A stretch of DNA of 64,000 bases from positions 62,001 through 126,000 of the forward strand of contig NZ_BOOB01000009.1 of NCBI RefSeq assembly GCF_016863015.1. Direction: 5' to 3'. Every line of letters begins with the position of its first letter. Position 1 is the first letter of the stretch. Source of the DNA: Microbispora amethystogenes (GTDB lineage Bacteria > Actinomycetota > Actinomycetes > Streptosporangiales > Streptosporangiaceae). Under the pieces are notes generated by a model that was not told the origin of the DNA, did not search any database, and worked only from the letters and a program-made list of their open reading frames with translations. This document shows positions 32,801 through 40,415 of the stretch, piece by piece. A program made the translations under genes and the position numbers.

Positions 32801-35402
32801 GGAACCGCTCCTCGGTGAGGTCGGGCCGGTTCAGGTAGCCGCGGGTGACGCCCACGCCGCCGACGTAGAGCTCGCCCGGCACGCCGACCGGCTGCAGCCG
32901 CCGGTTCGCGTCGAGGACGTACATCCGCATGTTGGGCAGCGGACGGCCGATCGGCACGACCTCCACGAGCTGGGCGTCGCGCACCGGGTAGATGCACGTG
33001 CCGACCGACGCCTCGGTGGGGCCGTACTCGTTGACGAGCCGCCCCGGGCCGAGCATCTCCATCCAGCGGTTGGCCATCGACCCGGGCAGCGCCTCGCCCG
33101 CCACGACGATCACGCCGGCGAGCGCCTCGGCCTGCCGGGCGTCGATCTGGTGACCGAGCACCTCCAGGTGTCCGGGGGTGCACTTGATGAAGCTGTACGG
33201 CCCGCCCGCGACGAGCAGCGCGCCCAGCTCACCCATGTCGAAGTCCTGCTCCAGCACCGTGACCCGCTGCCCGGTGACGAGCGGCGCCCAGAGGTTCGGG
33301 ACCACCAGGTCGAAGGCCACCGAGCCGAACAGCGGCGCTCCGCCGTCGCCCTGGCTCGCCAGGTCCTCCACGGCCCACCACACGTGGTTCACCAGGCCGC
33401 GGTGGGTGACCTGCACGCCCTTCGGCTTCCCGGTCGACCCCGAGGTGAAGATCACGTACGCCAGCCGGTCGATGTCGTACGGCACGCCCACCGGCTCGGC
33501 GGGCCGGCCGTCGAGCACGCCGCTCCCCACGTCGACCACGTCGACCGGGTCGTCCGGCACGCCGACGCCGTCGAACAGGTGCGCGTACCCCGCTGAGGTC
33601 AGGACCAGCGGGGTCGCGGCGATCGACAGCATGTCCGAGACGCGCTGCGCGGGAAACTTGGGATCCATCGGCAGGTAGGCCGCGCCGGCCTTCCACACGC
33701 CGAGCAGGCAGGCGATCAGCTCCGGGCTCCGGTCGAGCAGCACGCCCACCGTGTCCTCGGGCCCGATGCCCCGCTCGCGCAGCAGGTGCGCGACCTGGTT
33801 GGCGCGGGCGTGCAGCTCGGCGTACGTCGTGGTGCGGCCCTCGAACGCGACCGCGACCGCGTCGGAGTCCGCGTGCCGCTCCAGCAGTTCGGGCAGGGCC
33901 ACGTCCGGGTACGGCCGGGCCGAGTCGTTCCAGGCGTCCAGCGCGAGGTCGCGTTCGGCGTCGGTCAGCAGGTCCAGGTCGGCGAGCGGGGTGTCCGGGG
34001 CGGCGGCGATCCGCTCGGCCAGCGCGCGGTAGTGCCCGGCGAGCCGGGCGACCGCGTCCGCGTCGAACCGGTCCTTCTGGTAGGTCAGGTAGAGCTCGGG
34101 GTCGCCGCCGCCGTTCAGGTGCACCAGCAGCGCGAGGTCGTAGGTGAAGTCGTCGACCTCGTGCGCCCAGACCGACGCCTCCAGCCCGGGCCAGCGCCCG
34201 CGCTGGTCGCGGAAGACCCGCAGCGAGAAGCCCACCGTCGACAGCGAGAAGTTGCGGGCGTCCCGGTCGCGCAGCGCCCCCGCCAGCTCGGAGAACGGCA
34301 GGTGGTTGGTGAGCGCCTCGCCGAGCCGCCGCCGCACCCCCGCCGCGGCCTCGCGGAACGAGGGGTTGCCCGACAGGTCGGCGCGCAGCGGCAGGGCGTT
34401 GACGAAGCAGCCGAGCACGGGCTCCAGCTCCACCCGGCGGCGCCCGCCGTCGACCGTGGCGATCGTCAGGTCGTCCTGCCCGGTGTAGCGCGCCAGCGCC
34501 ATCGAGAAGACCGTGAGCAGGGCCACGAACGGCGTGGTCCCGGGGCCGCCCGCCTCCCGCAGCGCCCGCAGGACATCCTCCGGCAGCGTGAACAGGTGGC
34601 AGTCGCTCCGCCTGCCCTCGGGAACGGGCTGGTCGTTCCTGGCGATCGGCAGTTCGACCGAGGCGGCGCCGTCGAGCCGGTCGCGCCAGTACGCGAGCCG
34701 CCGCTCCCGCCGCTCGCCGGTCAGCTCACGCCGCGACCAGGCCGCGTAGTCGGCGTACTGGAGCGGGGGAGGGGTGACCCCGGCGGGGCGGCCCTCGTGG
34801 GCGGCGGCGTACACGGTGGTGAGCTCGTCCACGATGATGCCGACCGACCACCCGTCACAGGCGATGTGGTGGCAGACGAACATCAGCACGTGGTCCTCGT
34901 CGCCCAGCCGGACCAGCGTCGTACGGTGGACCGGCCCGGTCTCCAGGTCGAAGCGCTCGACCGCGGCCCGGGACGTGAGCTCCCGGGCCCGCTCCTCCCG
35001 TTCGGACTCGGGCAGGTCGCGCAGGTCGACGACGTCGAGAGGCGCGGGCCCGGGGTCAAGGATGACCTGCCGGGGCTCGGGCCCGTCGCCCTCGTAGACC
35101 GTGCGCAGGATCTCGTGGCGTTCGACCAGGGTGTCCAGGGCGACGGTCAGCGCCCGGACGTCGAGCGGGCCGGTGAGCCGCAGGCCGATCGTGGCGTTCG
35201 GCGCCGGAGCGCCTTCGGCGAAACGGGCGCCGAGCCACATCTGGGCCTGCTCGTAGGAGCAGGGGGCGGGCCCCGCGCCGCGCGGGGTGATCGCGTCCGC
35301 GGCGGCCGCCCGGGCGGCGAGCAGCCGGCGCAGCGCCTCCTGCCTGCGTGGGGAAAGCGACGCTATTAGATGCTCGTTGTCAGTCGTCGGCGTTATCGTC
35401 AC
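29868..35402 (-). CDS. NRPS/MFS fusion: C-A-PCP-TE-MFS, TE with Cys nucleophile
   Basis: 1844-aa single protein. Condensation domain about 45-480 with intact HHIACDG (H178-H179...D183). Adenylation domain about 500-985: FTSGSTGKPKG, NEYGPTEAS, YRTGDRVAW, NANGKVDRKAL. PCP with GGHSLLLI (Ser1045). Thioesterase about 1100-1340 with YGHCVGS (Cys1187), VGDRDALTD and AGHYF (His1334). From about 1395 there is a 12-helix MFS exporter. Hand-aligning the A-domain pocket gives D-L-P-K-V-A-E-V-G-K, closest to the Asn and then the Asp codes. GTG 35402 is chosen for GAGGAG 8 nt upstream; a longer frame to 35552 would cross the palindromic operator. No MbtH-like gene is in view. The single elongation-type module needs an acyl donor, probably the glyceryl-PCP protein encoded divergently. 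Confidence 0.93.
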   Translation of the reverse strand: MTITPTTDNEHLIASLSPRRQEALRRLLAARAAAADAITPRGAGPAPCSYEQAQMWLGARFAEGAPAPNATIGLRLTGPLDVRALTVALDTLVERHEILRTVYEGDGPEPRQVILDPGPAPLDVVDLRDLPESEREERARELTSRAAVERFDLETGPVHRTTLVRLGDEDHVLMFVCHHIACDGWSVGIIVDELTTVYAAAHEGRPAGVTPPPLQYADYAAWSRRELTGERRERRLAYWRDRLDGAASVELPIARNDQPVPEGRRSDCHLFTLPEDVLRALREAGGPGTTPFVALLTVFSMALARYTGQDDLTIATVDGGRRRVELEPVLGCFVNALPLRADLSGNPSFREAAAGVRRRLGEALTNHLPFSELAGALRDRDARNFSLSTVGFSLRVFRDQRGRWPGLEASVWAHEVDDFTYDLALLVHLNGGGDPELYLTYQKDRFDADAVARLAGHYRALAERIAAAPDTPLADLDLLTDAERDLALDAWNDSARPYPDVALPELLERHADSDAVAVAFEGRTTTYAELHARANQVAHLLRERGIGPEDTVGVLLDRSPELIACLLGVWKAGAAYLPMDPKFPAQRVSDMLSIAATPLVLTSAGYAHLFDGVGVPDDPVDVVDVGSGVLDGRPAEPVGVPYDIDRLAYVIFTSGSTGKPKGVQVTHRGLVNHVWWAVEDLASQGDGGAPLFGSVAFDLVVPNLWAPLVTGQRVTVLEQDFDMGELGALLVAGGPYSFIKCTPGHLEVLGHQIDARQAEALAGVIVVAGEALPGSMANRWMEMLGPGRLVNEYGPTEASVGTCIYPVRDAQLVEVVPIGRPLPNMRMYVLDANRRLQPVGVPGELYVGGVGVTRGYLNRPDLTEERFLADPFVPGGRMYRTGDRVAWARDGNVVFLGRFDDQVKIRGYRIELDEVRAAVLDHLGVRDAVVVVHAFTPEDKRLVAYYVPEAREPAEPASRDLAEHCAARLPEYMVPSMFVPLESIPLNANGKVDRKALPDPVVRATEDLAEPETETEIVVAGVWREVLGIEAISIDSDFNALGGHSLLLIRMVAKLRQALPSDGYQVTVLDAIANRTVRDLAALIDRANGAPEGAADEGARGLLVELTRPVKTPTLSLVCIPYGGASAMVYQPLADALPAGHSLFSVALPGHELGVEESTIPFHEAAQRVCDEVVERVRGPVALYGHCVGSALTAEIARRLEAAGRRVEAVYTGGSFPFATPTKGLNGLLGRIFRSKALDNANAHANWLRAMGADLQDLDPEQVDHIISTMRVDARAGEDYFSELVEQQSPQLRAPVISIVGDRDALTDFYEERYRDWHCVSETTALVVMAEAGHYFLRYRTEELAAIVTTAHTSVDRPEEWHVPAPGDTATWWREAVSSDRKADTDGPQPSLGRFFTVATGQIVSMIGAVMTEFAVPIWAYLKSGSLVQFGLFAIVGLVPGLILAPLIGALVDRYDRKRAMLVADGMSLGVQAGLLALMVSDSLNMPLLYALLVLLSLSVTLQRVAWQSAGPQLAPKAYLHHVGGVVQLGNAVAQLMVPLFSVAVLALIGIEGILTANVVCYAVAFTVTLLVRFPATMAWRRRETVSAEIRNGFRYLLRRRGLRAMAFTMFIVNFFLFTGFIMIPPLVLSVGELADTGRVAVLAGIGAVCGGLIITLWGGPRDRRMFGMLAAAGVLGIFCAIAGLRPSLILITLGAFGMSLMMTISDSIWLTIIHSKVPQRYHARVISINRMLALSTQPVGLAVQAWLVGLVFEPLMRPGGALAGSVGKVLGVGEGRGIGLLYVVCGLAIALTITIALRHPALARFDEETPDAEADDLVGLKTLRSRGEAPQAVEAVEAVKVKA

Positions 35403-35417
35403 CGAGCGTTCTCCTCT

Positions 35418-35435
35418 CTGCGCACTAATGCGCAG
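35418..35435 (-). promoter_or_regulatory. Hairpin/palindrome in the NRPS leader
   Basis: CTGCGCA-CTAA-TGCGCAG, perfect 7-bp arms, immediately upstream of the NRPS ribosome site. It could be an operator or a leader hairpin that affects translation. Confidence 0.5.
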
Positions 35436-35537
35436 GCGCCAACTGACCAGACGGAAAAGTGGTTGATCGAGAAACGCTTGAACGTTGAATTCCGCAGGGG
35501 TCGCCGCGTATCTCGCCGCTTTCGGCGACGGGACGCA

Positions 35538-35551
35538 TGGGAGCGCTCCCA
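35538..35551. promoter_or_regulatory. CelR/CebR-type operator TGGGAGCGCTCCCA
   Basis: A perfect 14-bp palindrome identical to the CelR site known from Thermobifida fusca cellulase genes and to the core of Streptomyces CebR boxes. It lies 136 bp upstream of the NRPS start and about 350 bp upstream of the divergent dioxygenase gene. No celR/cebR gene is in the window. Confidence 0.85.
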
Positions 35552-35902
35552 CGAAAGGATTATTACGATACGTGATACACCCTGGTAACGCAAGCCTTAC
35601 ATTGACCTGCCCTCAGCCACATTCGGTAAGAGGAAATCGACCTTCCGTGATCAAGCGCAGACGAGGGAAGGTTCGGCCGCACAGGCATTGCCGGGTGTTA
35701 CAGCAAGGTGTCGAATCGGCTGACTGACGTGGTCGGAGAAGGGGTGGAACTTGTTTCTTGCGCGGCACCCTATCCGGGTTCTATGTTGGCCGCCGGAATG
35801 AATTTCCGCAGGGGCGCCGCCTATTCGAGGGCCCGCCTGCCTCCTCAATTCGACTCGTCGTCGTGGCCGAATACGGCCGGATATCGCTCAGCAGGAGGAC
35901 GC
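35552..35902. promoter_or_regulatory. Divergent intergenic region of the NRPS locus
   Basis: About 350 bp, markedly less GC-rich than its surroundings, with no gene of its own. TTGCGC (35758) and TATGTT (35782) with 18-bp spacing is a possible promoter for the dioxygenase operon. AGGAGG at 35893-35898 is the ribosome site of the dioxygenase. Confidence 0.5.
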
Positions 35903-36826
35903 ATGAACGACGGCTGGACGCCCCTGGAGATAACCCCGGACGGCCCCGCCACTCCGGAAGGACTGGTCGAGCGCCTGCGCGGGCTCGACGTGGGCGATCT
36001 GCTCGTACGGGAGAAGGCCCTCGTCTTCCGGGGGTTCGGCGTCACGCCCGAGACGCTGGACCCGGTCATGGACATGCTCCTGCCCAACCGGCTGGCGTAC
36101 GTCCACGGCAACTCGCCCCGCACCAAGGTCGGCGGCAACGTCTACACCTCCACCGAGTACCCGCCCGAGTACACGATCTCGATGCACAACGAGCTGTCGT
36201 ACTCCGCCGCCTGGCCCTCCCGGCTGCTGTTCTTCTGCGAGAAGGCGGCCGAGACCGGCGGGGCCACCCCGGTGGTGGACGGCGTGCGCTGGCTGGAGTC
36301 GCTCGACGACGAGGTCAGGGAGGCCTTCGCCAAGGGTGTGCGCTACACCCAGAACCTGCACGCCGGCCGGGGGCTCGGCAAGAGCTGGCAGGAGACGTTC
36401 GAGACCGAGGACCGCGACCAGGTGGCCGAGTTCCTCGACGGCATCGGGGCCGACTGGCAGTGGCGGCCCGACGGCGGCGTGCGGGTCTCGCAGATCAGGC
36501 CGTCCACCACCCGGCACCCGGTGACCGGGGCCGAGGTGTGGTTCAACCAGGCCGACCAGTGGCACCCCGCCTCGCTCGGCGACGAGACCGCCGCGATGCT
36601 CGCCGAGCTCATGCCGCCGGAGGAGCTGCCGCAGTCCGTGACGTTCCCGGACGGCGCGCCGATCCCCGGCGACTACGTCATCCAGGCGCGCGACCGCGGC
36701 CTGGACAACGCGGTGGACGTCGACTGGCGGAGCGGCGACCTGCTGCTGATCGACAACGTGCTCGTCGGTCACGGCCGCCGGCCCTTCACCGGCTCCCGCC
36801 GCGTCCTCGTCGCGATGTCCGACTGA
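35903..36826 (+). CDS. TauD/TfdA-type Fe(II)/2-oxoglutarate dioxygenase (SyrP/AsnO-like)
   Basis: 307 aa. Iron ligands: H95-x-E97 in MHNELSYSAAWP and the distal His at H290 in VGHGRRPFTG, with the 2-oxoglutarate-binding Arg in GRRPFTGSRR. The run NVYTSTEYPPEYTISMHNELSY and FCEKAAETGGATPVVDGVRW is characteristic of the SyrP-like beta-hydroxylases acting on carrier-bound Asp or Asn in NRPS pathways. This fits the Asn/Asp-like pocket of the divergent NRPS. ATG 35903 follows AGGAGG by 4 nt. First gene of the rightward arm of the locus. Confidence 0.88.
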   Translation: MNDGWTPLEITPDGPATPEGLVERLRGLDVGDLLVREKALVFRGFGVTPETLDPVMDMLLPNRLAYVHGNSPRTKVGGNVYTSTEYPPEYTISMHNELSYSAAWPSRLLFFCEKAAETGGATPVVDGVRWLESLDDEVREAFAKGVRYTQNLHAGRGLGKSWQETFETEDRDQVAEFLDGIGADWQWRPDGGVRVSQIRPSTTRHPVTGAEVWFNQADQWHPASLGDETAAMLAELMPPEELPQSVTFPDGAPIPGDYVIQARDRGLDNAVDVDWRSGDLLLIDNVLVGHGRRPFTGSRRVLVAMSD

Positions 36827-36842
36827 GCATGTCCGACTGAGC
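36815..36842. repeat. 14-bp exact tandem duplication over a stop codon
   Basis: ATGTCCGACTGAGC twice (36815-36828, 36829-36842). The dioxygenase ends MSD-stop in the first copy. The spacer up to the next gene holds further degenerate CCGACTGA-like units. Confidence 0.95.
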
Positions 36843-36929
36843 GCACGCCCGACCGCAAGCACGCAAGCCTCGCCCGACTGAACGCCGTCTCCGACTTCCA
36901 AGCCGTCTCCGGCTGAAAGGGGATCCGCA

Positions 36930-39056
36930 GTGAGCAAGATCGCTTTGGGGGTCGCCGCGACCTTCACCGCCGAGCCGCTCGGGGACGCCCTGAGATTCTG
37001 GCTCGCCGAGCTGGGGACCGAGGGGGACGTCGCCTTCGCTCCGTACGACCAGGTCTTCCCCTCGCTGCTCGACCCGGGCAGCGTGCTCGGCCGGGCCGGC
37101 GCCGTGGTCGTCCTCGTCCGCGCCGAAGACCTCGCCGGGAACGTCACGGCCGGTGCCGCCGACAAGGATACGGCCGCTCTCGACGCCGCCGCGGACGACC
37201 TCGCCACCGCGCTCCGGACGTCGGCGGCCGCGGCGGGCACCCCCCATCTCGTCGCCGTCTGCCCCGCCTCGCCCGGGCACGGCTCGCCCGAAGCCCATGC
37301 GCGCCTGACCGGCGGGCTGGTCGAGGCGCTGAAGGACGACCGGTCGGTCGGCGTGCTCACCTCCGCCGAGCCGTACGAGCCGGCGGACCCGGAGGCCGTC
37401 CACGACGCGTTCGCCGACCGGACCGGCAACGTCCCGTACACCGACCACTACTTCGCCGCGCTCGCCGCGGCGGTCGTACGCCGCCTCCAGGCCGTGACCA
37501 CCCCGCGTCCCAAGGTCGTCGTCGCCGACTGCGACGGCACGCTGTGGGACGGCGTGGTCGGCGAGGACGGCCCGGACGGCGTCGTGATCGGCCCCGAGCG
37601 CGAGGAGATCTGGCGCGAGCTGGCCCGGCAGGTCGCGGCGGGGCGGCTGCTGTGCCTGTGCAGCAAGAACGAGGAGAAGGACGTCCGCGAGGTCTTCGCC
37701 CGGCATCCCGGGCTGCCGTTCGGCCTGGACGACGTCACGGCGATGCGCGTCGGCTGGGAGGCCAAGTCGCAGGCCCTGCGCTCGCTGGCCGACGAGCTGA
37801 ACCTCGGGCTCGACTCCTTCGTCTTCCTCGACGACAGCCCGGTCGAGTGCGCCGAGGTCCGGGCCGGTTGCCCCGAGGTGCTGACCCTTCAGATGCCAAC
37901 CGCCGCCGCGGACGCGGCGGCGTTCCTGCGGCACTGCTGGCCGCTCGACCTCGCCGCCGTCACCGATGCCGACCGCGAGCGCACCCGGCGCTACCAGGAG
38001 GAACGGCGGCGCGAGCAGGCCAGGGGCGAGATGTCCCTCGCCGACTTCTACGCCACGCTCGACCTGCGGGTGACGATCACCCCGGCGGGCCCCGAGCACG
38101 AGGCGCGGGCGGCCCAGCTCGCCGAGCGGACCAACCAGTTCAACCTGTCGGGGACGCGGCGCCTGGACGGCGACGAGACGTTCGTCGTGGACGTGCGCGA
38201 CCGGTTCGGCGACTACGGCGTCGTCGGCCTCACCGACGTGCGGACGGACGGGGACACGCTGCGCGCCGGCGCGTTCCTGCTGAGCTGCCGCACCCTCGGG
38301 CGCGGGGTCGAGCATCGCATGCTCGCCCACCTGGGCGCGCTCGCGCGCGACCGCGGGCTGGCCCGGGTCGCGCTGGCGTTCCGGCCGACCGAGCGCAACC
38401 AGCCCGCCAGGGACTTCCTGGCCACCCTGCCCGCCACCATCGAGCCGTACGGCGAGGAGGCGGCGGAGACGGCGTGGCACGTCCTCACCGCCGCCGACGC
38501 CGCGGCCGTCGTCCACTCACCCGCCCACACACCCGTCCACTCATCGGGCCCTGCTGAGGAGAGGGCAGCGGGGCCCGCCCGGATCGGTTCGGCGGCCGCG
38601 CCCGCCGGATGGGCGGCCGTCGAGCGGATCGCGACCCGGCTCACCGGCCCCGAGGCGATCCTGGACGCGATGCGGGCCGCCCGCCCGGCGACAGCGGTGG
38701 CCGCCGAGGTGGCCGGGGCGACCCCCGTCGAGGCGACCGTCATGCGGTGGTGGGCGGAGCTGCTCGACAAGCCGCCCACCTCGGTGAACGACGGGTTCTT
38801 CGAGCTGGGCGGCCACTCGCTGCGGCTGGTGCAGTTCATGGCGCGGGTGCGTGCCGAGTTCGGGGTCGAGCTGCCCTTCGACACCCTCTACACCACCTCG
38901 TTCACCATCGCCGAGGTCGCCAAGGTGATCGAGGAGCGGCAGCTCGCCGAGACCGGCGACGAGGAGCTGGCCGGGCTGCTCGACGAGCTCGCGGGCCTGT
39001 CGGACGAGGAGATCGACGCCCTGCTCGAATCAGGGCTCGAATCAGGGAACGGCTGA
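36930..39056 (+). CDS. FkbH-like glyceryl-loading HAD-IIIC enzyme fused to a carrier domain
   Basis: 708 aa. Residues about 1-190 are the FkbH N-terminal region. The HAD phosphatase core has VVVADCDGTLWDGVVGE (DxDGT near residue 199), CLCSKNEEKDV and FVFLDDSPVECAEV. A GNAT-like acyl-transfer region follows (about 370-530: ERTNQFNLSGTRRL ... LSCRTLGRGVEHRML). The C-terminus is a PCP/ACP with FELGGHSLRLVQ (Ser near 630). FkbH proteins take 1,3-bisphosphoglycerate and load a glyceryl thioester on a carrier protein; here the carrier is built in. This supplies the likely donor for the NRPS C domain. Starts GTG 36930 after AAAGGGGA. Confidence 0.9.
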   Translation: MSKIALGVAATFTAEPLGDALRFWLAELGTEGDVAFAPYDQVFPSLLDPGSVLGRAGAVVVLVRAEDLAGNVTAGAADKDTAALDAAADDLATALRTSAAAAGTPHLVAVCPASPGHGSPEAHARLTGGLVEALKDDRSVGVLTSAEPYEPADPEAVHDAFADRTGNVPYTDHYFAALAAAVVRRLQAVTTPRPKVVVADCDGTLWDGVVGEDGPDGVVIGPEREEIWRELARQVAAGRLLCLCSKNEEKDVREVFARHPGLPFGLDDVTAMRVGWEAKSQALRSLADELNLGLDSFVFLDDSPVECAEVRAGCPEVLTLQMPTAAADAAAFLRHCWPLDLAAVTDADRERTRRYQEERRREQARGEMSLADFYATLDLRVTITPAGPEHEARAAQLAERTNQFNLSGTRRLDGDETFVVDVRDRFGDYGVVGLTDVRTDGDTLRAGAFLLSCRTLGRGVEHRMLAHLGALARDRGLARVALAFRPTERNQPARDFLATLPATIEPYGEEAAETAWHVLTAADAAAVVHSPAHTPVHSSGPAEERAAGPARIGSAAAPAGWAAVERIATRLTGPEAILDAMRAARPATAVAAEVAGATPVEATVMRWWAELLDKPPTSVNDGFFELGGHSLRLVQFMARVRAEFGVELPFDTLYTTSFTIAEVAKVIEERQLAETGDEELAGLLDELAGLSDEEIDALLESGLESGNG
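39024..39047. repeat. 12-bp exact tandem duplication just before a stop codon
   Basis: CTCGAATCAGGG twice, coding LES-G LES-G, three codons before the stop of the FkbH-PCP gene. Confidence 0.92.
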
Positions 39057-39061
39057 TCCGC

Positions 39062-40336
39062 ATGGCCACGATGCTGCTGAGCACCCACGGCACGAACGGC
39101 GACGTGCTCCCGTTCATACGGATCGGGCGCGAGCTGGCGGAGCGCGGCCACGAGGTCACCGTGCTCACGCACTCCTGGTTCGCCGACCGGATAGCGGCCG
39201 CGGGCCTGCGGCACCTCCCGATCGACACCGACGAGGGCTACGACCGGCACCTTGACGACGCGCGGCGCTACATGCTCGACCCGCTGAAGGACCCGGACGG
39301 CGTGCTCCGGCTCTACCGGCGCAACGGCCTGTTCGAGCTGCTGGCCGAGGAGGTGCGCATGATCGAGGCGCACTACCGGCCGGGGGAGACGGTGGTGGTG
39401 GCCCGGCACACCTCGGGCATCGCCGCGCTGATGGCCGCCGAGATGCACGGGGTCCCCGTGGCGCTGGCGTCCGTCACACCCCACCAGTACGTCTCGCTGC
39501 CGGTCCTCGCCGACCTCTTCCGGCGCGTGCTCGGGGAGGGGTACGACGAGGTCTACCGGTCGTTCGGCCTGCGCCCGGTCCGCGACTGGGCCGCCTACCT
39601 CAACAACGCCCCGGTGCAGCTGGTGCTGTGGCCGGAGTGGTTCGACGCCGCGGGCCAGCGGGCGCCCGCGAACGCCGTGCGCTGCGGGTTCGTGCTCGGC
39701 GACACGGCGGAGGGGCCGGTCCCCGACTGGGCCGAGCCCCCCGTCCTGATCACCGGAGGCACCGGCCAGGTGCTGCACGACCGGTTCTACGAGGTGGCGG
39801 CCGCCGCGTGCCAGAGGATCGGCAGGCGGGCCCTGCTGGTGAACCGGCACCCGGCGTTCCAGCCCGAGTCGCTGCCCGACGGGGTGGAGTGGCTGCCCTC
39901 GGCGCCGTTCGCCTCGTTCATGCCTCGTGTCGCCGCGGTCGTCCACCATGGCGGGATCGGCACGCTCGCCCGGGCGCTGTCGTCGTCGACCCGGCAGGTG
40001 CTGCTCGCCCACGGCGTCGACCGTCCCGACAACGCCGAGCGGCTCGACCGCGCGGGCGTCGCGGAATGGCTCCCCGTGTCCCACTGGGACGAGGAACGGG
40101 CCGCCGCGCTGCTCGCCCGCACCCTCGCCGACGACGGGTACCACGAGCGGATCGCCCCGCTCGCCGCCGACGCCGCCTCGGAGGACGGCGTACGGATCGC
40201 CGCCGACCACGCCGAGGCTTTGATCGGCGCCGACGAGATCCTGCGGCGGCCGGTCCCGCGCGAGAGACTGGCCCGGCTCACCCCGGAGCAGAAGGTGCGC
40301 CTGGCCGCCCTGGCCCGCGCCCGCAGGGGCGGCTGA
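39062..40336 (+). CDS. GT1-family glycosyltransferase (antibiotic type)
   Basis: 424 aa of GT-B fold. N-terminal acceptor domain begins with the family pattern MLLSTHGTNGDVLPFIRIGRELAERGHEV. The C-terminal donor domain contains VAAVVHHGGIGTLARALSSSTRQVLLAHGVDRPDNAERL, the HHGG and D-N nucleotide-sugar site of erythromycin/vancomycin-type transferases. Begins 5 bp after the FkbH-PCP stop, so it is in the same operon and probably glycosylates the NRPS product. The C-terminal tail LTPEQKVRLAALARARR is unlike usual GT1 ends and resembles the linker in front of NRPS condensation domains. Confidence 0.9.
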   Translation: MATMLLSTHGTNGDVLPFIRIGRELAERGHEVTVLTHSWFADRIAAAGLRHLPIDTDEGYDRHLDDARRYMLDPLKDPDGVLRLYRRNGLFELLAEEVRMIEAHYRPGETVVVARHTSGIAALMAAEMHGVPVALASVTPHQYVSLPVLADLFRRVLGEGYDEVYRSFGLRPVRDWAAYLNNAPVQLVLWPEWFDAAGQRAPANAVRCGFVLGDTAEGPVPDWAEPPVLITGGTGQVLHDRFYEVAAAACQRIGRRALLVNRHPAFQPESLPDGVEWLPSAPFASFMPRVAAVVHHGGIGTLARALSSSTRQVLLAHGVDRPDNAERLDRAGVAEWLPVSHWDEERAAALLARTLADDGYHERIAPLAADAASEDGVRIAADHAEALIGADEILRRPVPRERLARLTPEQKVRLAALARARRGG

Positions 40337-40415
40337 CGCGACGGTTGAGGGAGGGCCTCCCGGGTACGCCGTACGGCCACCGTACGGGCATCGTATGGCC
40401 ACGAGGGGGAGGCCC

